Assembly: GCF_009455685.1 (NCBI RefSeq)
Contig: NZ_QPES01000001.1
Coordinates: forward strand, 1,488,001-1,552,000
Length of the DNA stretch: 64,000 nucleotides
DNA from: Paraburkholderia hayleyella
Lineage (GTDB): Bacteria > Pseudomonadota > Gammaproteobacteria > Burkholderiales > Burkholderiaceae
Reading direction: 5' to 3'
Shown piece by piece: positions 1-8,579 of the stretch. The translations under genes and the position numbers were made by a program. The notes beneath the pieces were generated by a model. The model saw only the letters and a program-made list of their open reading frames with translations, searched no databases and was not told the DNA's origin. Numbering within the stretch: position 1 is the stretch's first letter; the number at the start of each line of letters is the position of its first letter.

Positions 1-435
1 CAACTGGGGCTGGGTGCGGGCCGTGGCCAGCACGCTGCGCACGACATCCGTCACGCGTTGATGTTCGGGCGCATCGCAGACGATGCGCCGCACCGCGCTG
101 AGCACCAGTTCGACCATGCGGGTTTCGACCTGTTCGAGATAGCCCAGCGAACTGGCCACCTGCTCGATCATGTGCATCGAGTGTTCGCGCTTGGCCGCTT
201 CGCGGCCATCCTTGTAGCCGCGCTCGCGCATTTCGTCGTAAGCATCCTGCGCGGCGCGTGCGAGACGGCTGGCCTCGGCGCGGGCTTCGGCCAGCATCTG
301 CTGCGCGTCGTTCAGTTGCCAGACGGCCTCACGCCGCAGGACCACCTGGCCTGGCGGATGGCGCGGCGGCAGATGGCCTTCGGTGTTGTCTTCGGTGCTG
401 CTGGCAGCGGCAGGCTGGCGGCTTAGGAAAACCAT
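1..435 (-). CDS. sctL: SctL, T3SS stator protein (partial, 3' end off window)
   Basis: Reading the minus strand from an ATG at 435 gives at least 145 codons that run off the left edge. The protein begins MVFLSRQPAAASSTEDN and continues with a long charged helical stretch (about residues 45-90, rich in Ala, Glu and Arg) typical of SctL/YscL/HrpE. That family is the peripheral stator which binds the SctN ATPase on the cytoplasmic face of the injectisome. The assignment rests on the helical N-terminal pattern and on gene order, directly after sctJ-sctK as in most T3SS operons. The start overlaps the end of sctK by 13 nt, suggesting translational coupling. The C-terminal half cannot be judged here. 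Confidence 0.75.
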   Translation of the reverse strand, partial: MVFLSRQPAAASSTEDNTEGHLPPRHPPGQVVLRREAVWQLNDAQQMLAEARAEASRLARAAQDAYDEMRERGYKDGREAAKREHSMHMIEQVASSLGYLEQVETRMVELVLSAVRRIVCDAPEHQRVTDVVRSVLATARTQPQL

Positions 436-1082
436 ACGGGCTCCAGCTGGCGGGCGACATCAAGCGACATGCGCCACGCCAGGGCGGGCTCCATGTCGGT
501 GCGGATCGAAGCGGTAGGGCGGCGCAACTGCCAGCGCCAGGCGAGGCGCGCAGGCACCATCGCTTGCGCCCGGTGCAGGCAGGCCAGCCCTAACGGCGCC
601 ATGGCCTGGGCGAGCTGTTCGCTGCTCCAGGCGTGGGCTTCTTCGAGCAAAAAAGCGTCGTCGGCGGCGGGCTGGCGCTGGGCAAAGCGCACGGCATCCA
701 GCATGTCGCGCTCGACGAATGGCGCCAGCAGCGCGCGGCTGACGCGGCGGCGCAGCGGCAGTGCGAGCTGCAGCGCACCTAAATGCGTGGCGACCCGCAT
801 TTGCTGCGCGGCGCCCTGGCTGGCAAACCAGATCATGTCCATGTCACAGTTCAGTTCGGGGCTGGCCGCTTCCAGTTCGGCGTAGCCCAGCAACAGGCAA
901 CGCGACCAGGGGCGGGCATCGTAGGGCAGCGTGGCGCGCACCGGTTCGGCACTGACGCGCAAGGCCCGCGCCACCCGCGAAGGCAGCGCGCCATGCGCGG
1001 GGTTCAGCACGAAATCCACTAGCGCGGGCACCCGTGCGCGATGGTGTTCGAAAACGGCGCGCCAGAGCTCAGGGCTGAACAT
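423..1082 (-). CDS. sctK: SctK, T3SS sorting-platform adaptor
   Basis: 219 aa, the usual size for SctK (YscK/PscK/OrgA-like), the cytoplasmic sorting-platform protein linking SctQ pods to the SctD ring. The N-terminus MFSPELWRAVFEHHRAR and the Trp/Leu-rich middle fit this poorly conserved family. Assignment depends largely on its place between sctJ and sctL. It starts 13 nt after the sctJ stop and overlaps sctL by 13 nt, so it sits inside one leftward operon. No membrane segment or signal is visible. HrpD-like naming would also be acceptable. Confidence 0.72.
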   Translation of the reverse strand: MFSPELWRAVFEHHRARVPALVDFVLNPAHGALPSRVARALRVSAEPVRATLPYDARPWSRCLLLGYAELEAASPELNCDMDMIWFASQGAAQQMRVATHLGALQLALPLRRRVSRALLAPFVERDMLDAVRFAQRQPAADDAFLLEEAHAWSSEQLAQAMAPLGLACLHRAQAMVPARLAWRWQLRRPTASIRTDMEPALAWRMSLDVARQLEPVWFS

Positions 1083-1094
1083 GAGGGGCTCCGG

Positions 1095-1972
1095 CTAATC
1101 GTCGGCGGCTTCGTTCGGCACGGCGCGGCGTACGGGCAGGCGCAGGTTGCCCGCGTTGCCCCGCAGCGCATAGCCCAGCGCGCCCAGCGTGATGAGGCAT
1201 GCCCCACCCAGCAGGATGGCCAGCAGCCAGAACGATTCAGGCGCGACCCGCACGCCCAGCAAGCTGCTCATTTGCGCCGGGCGCGCGTTGAATACCGGTG
1301 CCGCTTCACCCGGCACGAAGACGAACGAAATCTTGTCGGGCGAGAGGCCCGGAATGCTATCGGCGATCAGCCGCCGCATCTGCGGCTGCAGCGTATCGAG
1401 CGGCGAATCGGGCCGGTACTTGATAAAGATCGCCGCCGACGACGGTGGGGGGGCGCATCGCCGCGCGTGGTCTGCTCGGGCAGCACGATATGCACGCGCG
1501 CCACGAGCACGCCGTCGATCTTGCTCAGCGTGTAGGACAGTTCCTGCGACATCGCATACACATAGCGGGCGCGCTCTTCAACCGGTGACGAGATCAGCCC
1601 GTCCTTGCGGAACACATCGCCGAAGGTCACGTGCGGATCGCGCGGCAGGCCCTGGCTTTGCAGCAGGGAGACGGCCTGGGCGACACGGTTGGTATCGACA
1701 CGCACGGTCGCGCCGGTCTTGCTGACTTCCTTGTCCGCGCCGATACCCGCCGACAGCAGCACTGCGAGCATGTCGTTGGCCTCGTTTTCCTGCAGGCCGG
1801 AGAGCAGCTCGGTGCGGCCGCTACAGGCAGCCAGCATGCAGGCCGTGAGGGCGATGGCGACGGTGCGCCGCCGAGGCATCAGACGGGTGAGCGCGACAAA
1901 CCGGAGGCTTGCTCCGCGAGCCAGAGCGCCGGTGAAATCGGAGAGGGCGGCACAACAAAGACGGAGGTTCAT
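1095..1972 (-). pseudogene. sctJ: SctJ inner-membrane ring lipoprotein, frameshifted in a C7 run
   Basis: SctJ (YscJ/PrgK family) forms the inner MS ring of the injectisome. The ATG at 1972 overlaps the sctI stop (ATGA). A lipobox LAAC-S follows a hydrophobic signal (MPRRRTVAIALTACMLAAC), and the YscJ core is clear (ELLSGLQENEAND, DPHVTFGDVFRKDG, VHIVLPEQ). After VLPEQTTRGDAPP the frame is lost at a run of seven C on the coding strand (plus-strand G7 at 1447-1453). One extra C would read straight into IFIKYRPDSPLDTLQPQMRR and the second half (1095-1379), which ends with the expected C-terminal TM helix (FWLLAILLGGACLITLGALG). As written the gene is broken. A sequencing error, a real mutation or slippage phase variation are all possible. 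An alternative start at 1879 is just before the signal peptide. Confidence 0.88.
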
Positions 1973-2472
1973 TGCATCTTCAGTAGTTGATCGACATCCT
2001 GCGACGCCTTGGCGACGGCCTTGGTGACCAGTTCGGTCTGGTAGGACCACGACACCAGCGACATCTGCACCCGCATGATGTCGTGCACCGTGCCCGCACC
2101 ACTGAGTGCCTGGTCGGCGATGCGGAAGTTGTGGTCCATGGTGTTCGACATGCCTTGCAGCTTGTCGATGATGCGTGCGCCAATCGGTGTGCTGGCGAGC
2201 CCCGTGTCGGCGCTGCCCGCGCCTGCGCTGGCAGCGCTGGCCACGTTACGGGCATTGGCGGTGGCGCCAGTGACGCTGGTTGGCGTGACGCTAGCCGGTG
2301 GCGTGGCGCCCGCGAGCGCATTGCGAAATGCTTCGAGCGTCGCCTGGCTGGGCGGAGGCGGAACGGGAACCGCCATGGGGGCCGCGACTGACGTGTCCGT
2401 GACCGCGATGTCAGAGGTGACGCTAGAGAGCGCATCGGCGGCGAGCGGGTTGATAGGGGCGGCGGCGGACAT
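1969..2472 (-). CDS. sctI: SctI, T3SS inner rod protein
   Basis: 167 aa from the ATG at 2472, which has a GGAG ribosome site about 9 nt upstream; the longer reading from 2565 lacks family support. The last ~60 residues carry the SctI/PrgJ/YscI pattern: a helix (MDHNFRIADQALSGAG), then MRVQMSLVSWSYQTELVTKA and a C-terminal ...DQLLKMQ. This tail packs into the export apparatus and anchors the needle. Residues 1-100 are an Ala/Pro/Val/Thr-rich low-complexity extension, longer than the usual ~90-110 aa family size. The stop overlaps the sctJ start. A needle subunit gene (sctF), commonly next to sctI, is not visible here. Confidence 0.85.
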   Translation of the reverse strand: MSAAAPINPLAADALSSVTSDIAVTDTSVAAPMAVPVPPPPSQATLEAFRNALAGATPPASVTPTSVTGATANARNVASAASAGAGSADTGLASTPIGARIIDKLQGMSNTMDHNFRIADQALSGAGTVHDIMRVQMSLVSWSYQTELVTKAVAKASQDVDQLLKMQ

Positions 2473-2618
2473 GAGGCAAATCTCCGAAGGGTCAGGCAAA
2501 AACACAAAACAAAAAACAAAAAACAGATGTCGAGCAGCCTGTGCCGCACATGACAATCGACGCACGGCAGGCGGCCCTGATTCAGGTTCAGGCCCAGCCC
2601 CTGGCGGGCGCCGAACAT

Positions 2619-3029
2619 TCAGCGCGGCGGATTAGCCAGCAGGGTTTGGGCCAGACGCCGCTCGGAGGCGAGTGTGTCCTTGCGCTGCACGATGTCGCCC
2701 AGCAGTTTTTCGCTGCGGCCGTTTTCTCCGGATTGCCGCTGCGCGAGCGCGAGAAAGGTCTGCAACGTCACGTCGGTCGGGCATGCAGGGGTGGCATGAC
2801 GTTGCAGAAAAAGCGCGGCATCGGCGGGGCGTCCGGCATTCATCATCGCCACCGCGATGCCGATATAGGGAAACGGCGCGCCAGGCCGAAGCACACGCAA
2901 CGCCTCGAAAATCTCTGTGGCGTAACGCAATGCGCCGACGCTGGCGGCAATGAACCCGATGCTGGTGAGCAGGCGGATTTCATCGCTGTCCAGCGGCTCA
3001 TTCACCGGTTTGGACACGGGTTTCTTCAT
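2619..3029 (-). CDS. small TPR T3SS protein, SctG (EscG/YscG/SsaH)-like
   Basis: 136 aa from the ATG at 3029, with a GGAAG ribosome site close upstream; the ORF could be extended to 3065 but MKKPVSKPVNE is the better start. The protein is helical, with a TPR-like core (IGFIAASVGALRYATEIFEAL, RPGAPFPYIGIAVAMMNAG). That pattern is typical of small T3SS chaperones which, with SctE/YscE-type partners, keep the needle subunit monomeric. It lies directly before sctI, the same position as ssaH before ssaI in SPI-2. HrpB1/HrpK-type TPR proteins are an alternative assignment. Its 5' end overlaps the preceding chaperone gene by 32 nt. Confidence 0.55.
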   Translation of the reverse strand: MKKPVSKPVNEPLDSDEIRLLTSIGFIAASVGALRYATEIFEALRVLRPGAPFPYIGIAVAMMNAGRPADAALFLQRHATPACPTDVTLQTFLALAQRQSGENGRSEKLLGDIVQRKDTLASERRLAQTLLANPPR

Positions 3030-3513
3030 GATGGGCTTCCAGAACGGATAACAGTTGTTGCACACGGGTCAGCGCGGAGGCCGAGCCCGTCGCGGGGTCA
3101 TGGTTGGCCAGCGCCATGCGCAGGGTGGCGAGCGCCTGCGGCCGCTGGCCGAGCGCCAACTGGCACTCGGCCAGCCGCAGGCCGTAGGTCGAGGGGTTGC
3201 CATCCAGCACGAGCGCCGTCTGGTATTGCATCAAGGCATCTTCGAACAGCTCAGCCAGTTGCAGCGAGCGGGCCAGCCCATAGCGGTACGCCAGCGTGAC
3301 CGGGTCATGAATCACCAGAAAGCGGTAAGCATCCACCGCCTTGAGGTAACGCCCCTGGCTGAGCAGGGTGTGACCCAAACCCGCGACGGCAGCCAGGGCT
3401 TCGGCCGGCAGGGGAGAAGCCGCCGCATGCGCGGCCAGCGCCTGGTGCAGAAGCGCCAGCGCCTGCTCTTCTTCTTCCTGGGCGGCGGACGGCATGAGGG
3501 CGGCCTGGTTCAT
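2998..3513 (-). CDS. SycD/LcrH-type TPR chaperone for the SctB-like translocator
   Basis: 171 aa. It contains three consecutive TPR-like helix pairs (LGHTLLSQGRYLKAVDAYRF, YRYGLARSLQLAELFEDALM, YGLRLAECQLALGQRPQALA), the fold of class II T3SS chaperones that hold hydrophobic translocators before secretion. It starts 4 nt inside the end of the single-TM translocator gene (3510-4964), so that translocator is the likely client. The N-terminus is Glu-rich and lacks the usual Met/Thr-rich helix. A second canonical chaperone sits at 6438-6974 next to the other translocator, so the locus keeps one chaperone per translocator. The exact pairing is inferred from gene order. Confidence 0.72.
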   Translation of the reverse strand: MNQAALMPSAAQEEEEQALALLHQALAAHAAASPLPAEALAAVAGLGHTLLSQGRYLKAVDAYRFLVIHDPVTLAYRYGLARSLQLAELFEDALMQYQTALVLDGNPSTYGLRLAECQLALGQRPQALATLRMALANHDPATGSASALTRVQQLLSVLEAHHEETRVQTGE

Positions 3514-4964
3514 GAGAAACGAACCTGCTGGGCAGCGGCGTTCATGCTTTGCACGAGCTGCTTTTCACCGTCGATAATGGTTGCCGCTGCACTGTCGAAC
3601 TGCTGATACATCTGGTTCGCCATGTCCTTGTTCGCCTGATCTTGCGCGACCAAAGAATCTTGCGTCGTGGCGGCGGCTGTTTGGGCATCCGAGGCTTTCT
3701 TGAAGAACGCGGCCACAAAATTGCTGAGGCCATCGCTCAGCGTCGACAGTGCGCGGCCCTTTTCGCTCCACGCGCCAGCCTGGTTCAGATGCATCTCGAA
3801 GTGCTGTTTGTTCATCTCCGCCTGTTTTTTCGCTGCCGCCTCGGCTTTGGCCGTGTCCGTCGGCGATGGGGCGTCCGGGGCGTCCGGGTCGTCAAGCGAG
3901 GCCGCTTTTTCCAGACTGACCGTCGACATGTCAGGCGTTTCGGTATCTGACGAGGTCGTGGCACCGGTTTCGATGCTGGACTGGATCTTTTCCTGGGTAT
4001 CGAGCACGGACTCCGTGGCGTTTTCGGTCGCCTTCGGGCTCTTGATCACGTCCAGCTCGATATCCTGCTCAAGCACGCCGTTCGAGGTTTGCGGCGGGTT
4101 TGCACCATTCAGGGCGTTGAGCGAATCATCCTGGCTGATGCCGGCAGCCAGTTTTTTGGCGCTTGTCGTGGGCGCCGCGGAAGGCTGGGACGCTTGCGCC
4201 TGCATTTGCTCAGAGTGAGGCTTGAAGACCTCATCTTGCGGCTCGAGCGCTACCTGATCGTCCGTTTCGATGATGTAGTTGTTCTGGACGTCAGCGAACG
4301 ACAGGTTTTCTTCTTCGCCCGTCGTGCCGTGCAGAACCGGTTCATTCAATTCGTCGAATTGCTGGTTGTTGAGCGTGGCTGTTTCGGGCGCATCCGGCTG
4401 AATCATGAAGGCTTTGGAATCGTTGGTGGCACGGCCTGACATGACGCCGAAACCTAATGCCAGCATGCCGCCCGCGACGCCCGCAATGCCGGCGAGGAGG
4501 CCCGCGATAAACGCCGACTTGGCCGCAGCGGCTTGATCGTTGGCTTTATCGGCAATGGCCTCGACATTCAGCTGGTTGCTTTTCTGCTGGATCAGATTGT
4601 TCTTCGCCCGGAGATCCGCGAACATCGTCAGCAACTGCGTGAGAAAGCTGAACACCTGAGCCATCGAAAAGGTATTTTCCGACATCGCTGCCAGCGCCAG
4701 ACCGCGCTCACGCTGGGCGTAGGTCAGCGGAGGCTGAGCGGCTGTGGTGGGGTTGAGCTGGGTGTTGTCGATATCGGCGTTGAGCGCATCGATTTCTGAA
4801 TCGGTGCTGGACAAGGGCGATTTGCCTTGCGTCAGCACGGACGTGACCATCGCGCCGTGTTTGACGGAGTGCGAGGGTTCTTTCAGCGTGGGTGCGGGTG
4901 AGGCAAAGCCTGTGGGCAAGGTGTTGGTCAGTGCCGCGAACGGGTTGGAAACAATGGCTGTCAT
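3510..4964 (-). CDS. sctB: SctB-like T3SS translocator (YopD/SseD/EspB type) with large acidic insert
   Basis: 484 aa from the ATG at 4964 (AAGGA ribosome site 8 nt upstream; the upstream ATG at 5012 is less likely). Layout: a polar secretion-signal-like N-terminus, an amphipathic helix (about 90-130), one strongly hydrophobic Ala/Gly-rich segment (about 150-176, FIAGLLAGIAGVAGG), then an acidic low-complexity region (about 180-370, rich in Glu, Asp, Thr, Ser), and finally a C-terminal coiled coil (370-484) ending ...QQVRFS. One TM plus a C-terminal coil is the minor translocator architecture, which forms the host-membrane pore with SctE. Family members are mostly 200-320 aa, so the acidic insert is unusual. 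The gene lies 76 nt downstream of the SctE-like gene. Confidence 0.7.
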   Translation of the reverse strand: MTAIVSNPFAALTNTLPTGFASPAPTLKEPSHSVKHGAMVTSVLTQGKSPLSSTDSEIDALNADIDNTQLNPTTAAQPPLTYAQRERGLALAAMSENTFSMAQVFSFLTQLLTMFADLRAKNNLIQQKSNQLNVEAIADKANDQAAAAKSAFIAGLLAGIAGVAGGMLALGFGVMSGRATNDSKAFMIQPDAPETATLNNQQFDELNEPVLHGTTGEEENLSFADVQNNYIIETDDQVALEPQDEVFKPHSEQMQAQASQPSAAPTTSAKKLAAGISQDDSLNALNGANPPQTSNGVLEQDIELDVIKSPKATENATESVLDTQEKIQSSIETGATTSSDTETPDMSTVSLEKAASLDDPDAPDAPSPTDTAKAEAAAKKQAEMNKQHFEMHLNQAGAWSEKGRALSTLSDGLSNFVAAFFKKASDAQTAAATTQDSLVAQDQANKDMANQMYQQFDSAAATIIDGEKQLVQSMNAAAQQVRFS

Positions 4965-5040
4965 GATGAATTCCTTTGGCAACGTTACGTTTTCACAAGC
5001 GCGCCACGCCATGGCCTTATGGCCAGGGCGCGGCAGAAGG

Positions 5041-6441
5041 TCAGGCCACCGCGATCGAGGTGGCCTGCTGGCGCGCTTGAGCCAGGCTTTTAATGATGCT
5101 TGAGATCAGTTGCGGCAAGGACTTGTAGTAGTTCATGACGGTGTTGAGCACTTGCGTATCCTGCGCGGTTTCGATTTGCAGGCTTGCAATATCCGCACCC
5201 AGCGAGGTGCCTTGCGCAGTCAGTTCGTCAGCCGAGCGCTGCAGCACGCTCGCATCAATATTGACGCCGCCGGCAGCGATGTTGCCGCCAGCCGACACGA
5301 CATCGGTGGTGATGTTGACGCACTTCATGCCAAATTGAAGCTTGGCGCCGCCTTGCATGACGAGTTGCTGGATCTTGCCGACGAGGCCGGTGGCTTCGGA
5401 CACTTCGCCAGCGGCAGAGGCGCCGCCGGTCATGGCAATAGCGGCAATCGCCATGCCGATTTCGAGCGCCGCGGTAAAGGCGCCCGCGACGTAGGCGGCC
5501 TGGTCCTGGCTGGCGCCCGCCAGTTCGGCGATACCGCCAAAGGTTTCACCAAATGACGAGGGGTTGATCAGCGCGAACCCCGTGACGGACAGGGCTATCC
5601 CGGTAATCAGTTTGCTGATGCCATCGACCTTGCTTTTCGGCACGCCCAGCGCAATCAGTCCGCTGCTGATCTTCGTCTCGAGGGGCCCGCTGATGTCGAA
5701 CGAGGGGCCGCCATTGGCCTGGCTGATCGTGCTGGCCAGGTCGAACGTGGCGGCGGCAAGACCGATACAGGCCACGGCGAGCAGCGGCGTGGCGAGGCCC
5801 CCGCTGACGGCTGACAGGGCAATGGCCGCGGCCACACCCACGACCGCGCCGACCACGGCTGCGATCTTGGTGAACCACTTGAGCACCGGGCTTTGAACCT
5901 TGTCGGCTTTGGCCTGGGCGTCGAGCTGTTTCTGCAGGGCGTCGATCTGGGCTTTTTGCCGCGCGGCCAGCGTCTCGTTCGAGGTCGTGATGTCACTGGT
6001 GGCCGCGGACGCTTCCTCGGCGGCGAGGTTGCCTTGCATCAGACCGAGCATCAGCATCAGCGAGCCCATGTCGTCGACGTTTGTCGAGACCGCGTGGCCA
6101 TGGCCGGCCTGACCCTTGGCTTCTTTGGTCTTGGCGTCCTGGCTGCCGCCGCTCGGGCGCTTGCCGAGTGCGTTCAGGATGCCGAGGATGCGGGTGCTGT
6201 CCATGTTGTTCAGGAGGCTCGGATCGGCAGGCGCTTCCAGCTCTACTTTCTGGCTGGAAAATGTCAGCCCTTGCGGGACTGAATCGAGCGCGAGCGTCAG
6301 CGCCTGATCGGCCTGAGCCTGTTTTTTGTCGTGCAACCTTGTGCTTCCCAGCTCCAGCGGCGCCGCGAGCTTGCCGTTTTGCGGCAAGGCATCCAGCGCA
6401 GGATGAGCGAGAACAGGTTTAGCAGCGATTGAAGTAGTCAT
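5041..6441 (-). CDS. sctE: SctE major T3SS translocator (SseC/YopB/EspD family)
   Basis: 466 aa. The N-terminal ~165 residues are polar and include a coiled coil (QKAQIDALQKQLDAQAKAD). A double hydrophobic region follows (about 185-240, VVGAVVGVAAAIALSAVSGG, then LLAVACIGLAAATFDLAS), with more hydrophobic helices around 285-345. The C-terminus is a heptad-rich tail (SADELTAQGTSLGADIASLQ). This matches the IpaB/YopB/SseC translocators that insert in the host membrane. The start codon overlaps the stop of a canonical SycD-type chaperone gene (ATGA), the usual chaperone-translocator coupling. Transcription probably begins at the hrp-box-like promoter at 7178-7202. Functional family assignment is solid; subfamily is not resolvable by eye. 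Confidence 0.85.
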   Translation of the reverse strand: MTTSIAAKPVLAHPALDALPQNGKLAAPLELGSTRLHDKKQAQADQALTLALDSVPQGLTFSSQKVELEAPADPSLLNNMDSTRILGILNALGKRPSGGSQDAKTKEAKGQAGHGHAVSTNVDDMGSLMLMLGLMQGNLAAEEASAATSDITTSNETLAARQKAQIDALQKQLDAQAKADKVQSPVLKWFTKIAAVVGAVVGVAAAIALSAVSGGLATPLLAVACIGLAAATFDLASTISQANGGPSFDISGPLETKISSGLIALGVPKSKVDGISKLITGIALSVTGFALINPSSFGETFGGIAELAGASQDQAAYVAGAFTAALEIGMAIAAIAMTGGASAAGEVSEATGLVGKIQQLVMQGGAKLQFGMKCVNITTDVVSAGGNIAAGGVNIDASVLQRSADELTAQGTSLGADIASLQIETAQDTQVLNTVMNYYKSLPQLISSIIKSLAQARQQATSIAVA

Positions 6442-6974
6442 ACAGCTTCCTTTGGGGAGGATTCGCGCGACAGCAGATCCAGCATTGCCTGTGCGCGGTC
6501 AATAAATGGATGGTGTTTTCCCGTTCTTTCACCATCCATCAAAATGGCTTCAAACCCTTCGCGGGCGTCACTGGTGCGGCCCATTTTCAGCAGGCATTCG
6601 GCCAGATGAAACGCTGGGGCCGGGTCGTCCAGCTTCAGCGTGCCGCAGACCACGTAGTACTTCAGGGCTTCCTCAAAGCGGCCTAGCATTTGCAGCGTGG
6701 CGCCAAAGGCGAGCATGAAGCGGCGGTCATGAAAATTTTGTGTCAGCAGAAAGCCGAAGATGCGCAGGGCATCGAGGTATTCGTCTTGCTGATATAGCCG
6801 GTGGCCGAGCGCGTAGAGCGTTTCGTAGCCATCGGGGGGGATGCCGGCCAGTTGCCCCGGCGTCACGCCTTCGAGGATGGCGCTGAGTGCGGCTTGCGCA
6901 GCCTGCTGGATAGGGCTGAGCGCTTCGGCGGCCGCTTGCTGGATCGGGGTTTGGGCAAACGATTGACTGGTCAT
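6438..6974 (-). CDS. SycD/LcrH/SscA-type class II T3SS chaperone
   Basis: 178 aa. The TPR core is textbook for this family: YALGHRLYQQDEYLDALRIF, then FMLAFGATLQMLGRFEEALK and AFHLAECLLKMGRTSDAREG. The protein should bind the N-terminal region of the adjacent major translocator (5041-6441) in the cytoplasm and may also act as a regulator, as SicA does with InvF. It is the first gene downstream of an hrp-box-like promoter (7178-7202), giving a leader of about 200 nt. Its last codons overlap the start of the translocator gene. The family is certain; the regulatory role is only a possibility. Confidence 0.88.
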   Translation of the reverse strand: MTSQSFAQTPIQQAAAEALSPIQQAAQAALSAILEGVTPGQLAGIPPDGYETLYALGHRLYQQDEYLDALRIFGFLLTQNFHDRRFMLAFGATLQMLGRFEEALKYYVVCGTLKLDDPAPAFHLAECLLKMGRTSDAREGFEAILMDGERTGKHHPFIDRAQAMLDLLSRESSPKEAV

Positions 6975-7177
6975 GTAAAAGCCTGCGTCTCGCTATATAG
7001 GGCTTCAAACTGCCTTGAATCTCTGGCTTTTGGTTTGCCCCGGCGGCTCGGGAAGTACGCCGGAGCGCACCGGGGGCAGGTTCTGGGTTCTTGCGTTCGG
7101 GGGCTGGCGCGGACCCGAACGCGTCATGGCCCTGATTTAAGTTGGAAGCGGCTTGCAGCAAGGGTTTCAGAGGGTGA

Positions 7178-7202
7178 GTAACAATTCGCGGCAAACCGTT
7201 CC
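7178..7202 (-). promoter_or_regulatory. hrp-box-like ECF promoter for the chaperone/translocator operon
   Basis: On the minus strand: -35 GGAACG (7202-7197), 14-nt spacer, -10 GTTAC (7182-7178), followed by TCA, giving the A shared by all nine copies of this motif. It lies in the 292-bp gap between the 367-aa secreted protein gene and the chaperone gene, pointing at the chaperone (start 6974). It would serve 6974 leftward through sctE, sctB, sctI, sctJ, sctK and sctL. Confidence 0.72.
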
Positions 7203-7266
7203 ATCAAACGCGCGTTTTCCGTGGCAGCCGTTCTGGAAGGCGCGTTTGAGGGAGCGTGCGCAGGGC

Positions 7267-8370
7267 TTACAGCTTGCTGATGAGCGACATCAGCATGTCG
7301 ATCATCTTTTGCAGGTTTTGCGCGGCGGTGCTGACGGCAGTCTGGTACTGACTCGTGGCGTTCTCCATGTTGTTCATGGCCTGACTGTTATTGGTGGTCA
7401 GCGTGCTCATCCTGCTTTGCAACGTCGTGGTCCAGGTTTTAATGGTCCCGACCGGAACCGTGTAGATATAGCTCCACGTTTTTATATCCGGATTGTCGTT
7501 GCCATTGGGCATCTTGGGCTTGGACCAGGATTCGCCTATGTCCGGAGCGTTTGATCCCGGGAGGCCCAAAACCGACTGGAGAAACATCATTGAGATCACG
7601 CTGTCGCTCACCGCGGGAGAGATGGGAGTGCTTGGGTCACCGCTCTGGCCGGTCCGCTGGTACCAGTATATGAACGTGTTATTAGGCCAGGCGAAGGTTC
7701 CACCGTTGGGCCCGCTGCCGAAGCTTTGCCAGTCGCCCAGCGAGGTCAGCGTTTCATAGGCGGAGTCAGAGCCGATGTTTTTGGCTTCGATACTGTTTTG
7801 CAGCATGGTGATCGCGGCCTGGATCAGCTTGGCCGAGTAGCTGCTCAGGTCCGCGCCGAACTTGAGCTGCAGGAGCGCGGTTTGCTGCACGTCCATTCCG
7901 GAAATTTCCATCTGCGCCACGCTGATCGCCATATTGAAATCGCCCAGATAGGGCAGGCTGTTCGCGGGACGCAGGGTAAAGGTCAGGCGCTGATCGTCGT
8001 GCGCGGGTGGGGCGGCGGTGTAATCGTCAGTGGGGGCGGGGGCGGTGAAAGCGTCATGTCCGGCTGCGGGCGAGCCGCTCCCGTGCTGTTCCGGAGTGGG
8101 CTTTTCCCGGGCGGGCTGTTCTGGCACATAGGCGTTGGTGTCGGTTTGCGCATCCGGATTGAGCGTGGCGACGTCGACGTCGCCGTCGACGTCGTCCTGA
8201 TCGTTATCGCTGCTGGAGAGCGTGCCGCACATGTAGTCGTACATCTTGCGGGCATTGGGGGTCGTGGGTCTTTCGCGTTTTTTGACGTCGTCGCGGCACG
8301 TCTTGACCATGCTGGTGTGCCGTTCTGTGTCGAGACGGGCGGAACGCGTGTGATCGATGAGTGCAGTCAT
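7267..8370 (-). CDS. putative T3SS filament/tip protein, EspA/SseB-like paralog A
   Basis: 367 aa, first of three adjacent paralogs. Residues 1-145 are hydrophilic and of low complexity (an Asp/Val run near 60, then Pro/Ala-rich). A conserved helical block follows (DFNMAISVAQMEISGMDVQQ ... LIQAAITMLQNSI), then a variable Trp/Asn/Gly-rich middle with VLGL, and a C-terminal coiled coil (WTTTLQSRMSTLTTNN ... SQYQTAVSTAAQNLQKM ... LMSLISKL). The end resembles SseB/EspA tails (IQKM...LTGLISKW), the proteins that build the extracellular sheath on SPI-2/Esc-type needles. That family link is my reading by eye. An SctA-type hydrophilic tip protein is an alternative. Position upstream of the chaperone and translocators fits SPI-2 order. 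Confidence 0.5.
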   Translation of the reverse strand: MTALIDHTRSARLDTERHTSMVKTCRDDVKKRERPTTPNARKMYDYMCGTLSSSDNDQDDVDGDVDVATLNPDAQTDTNAYVPEQPAREKPTPEQHGSGSPAAGHDAFTAPAPTDDYTAAPPAHDDQRLTFTLRPANSLPYLGDFNMAISVAQMEISGMDVQQTALLQLKFGADLSSYSAKLIQAAITMLQNSIEAKNIGSDSAYETLTSLGDWQSFGSGPNGGTFAWPNNTFIYWYQRTGQSGDPSTPISPAVSDSVISMMFLQSVLGLPGSNAPDIGESWSKPKMPNGNDNPDIKTWSYIYTVPVGTIKTWTTTLQSRMSTLTTNNSQAMNNMENATSQYQTAVSTAAQNLQKMIDMLMSLISKL

Positions 8371-8579
8371 GCTTTACCTCATGCATAAAAACCAGAACGA
8401 AAATATTTTGTCGCGCGGGACGGGCCGGATGTGCCGGATACCAAAGAGGCTGGATGCCAAAGAAGCCGGACGCAAAAAGGGCCGCGCGGGCTGTTCGGGC
8501 ACGCGCGCAGGGCGACAACCATGGAGCGGGGAAACCCGGGCGCCTGGCCGCAGAAGGGCCGCTGGCGCACGTGTGACGC

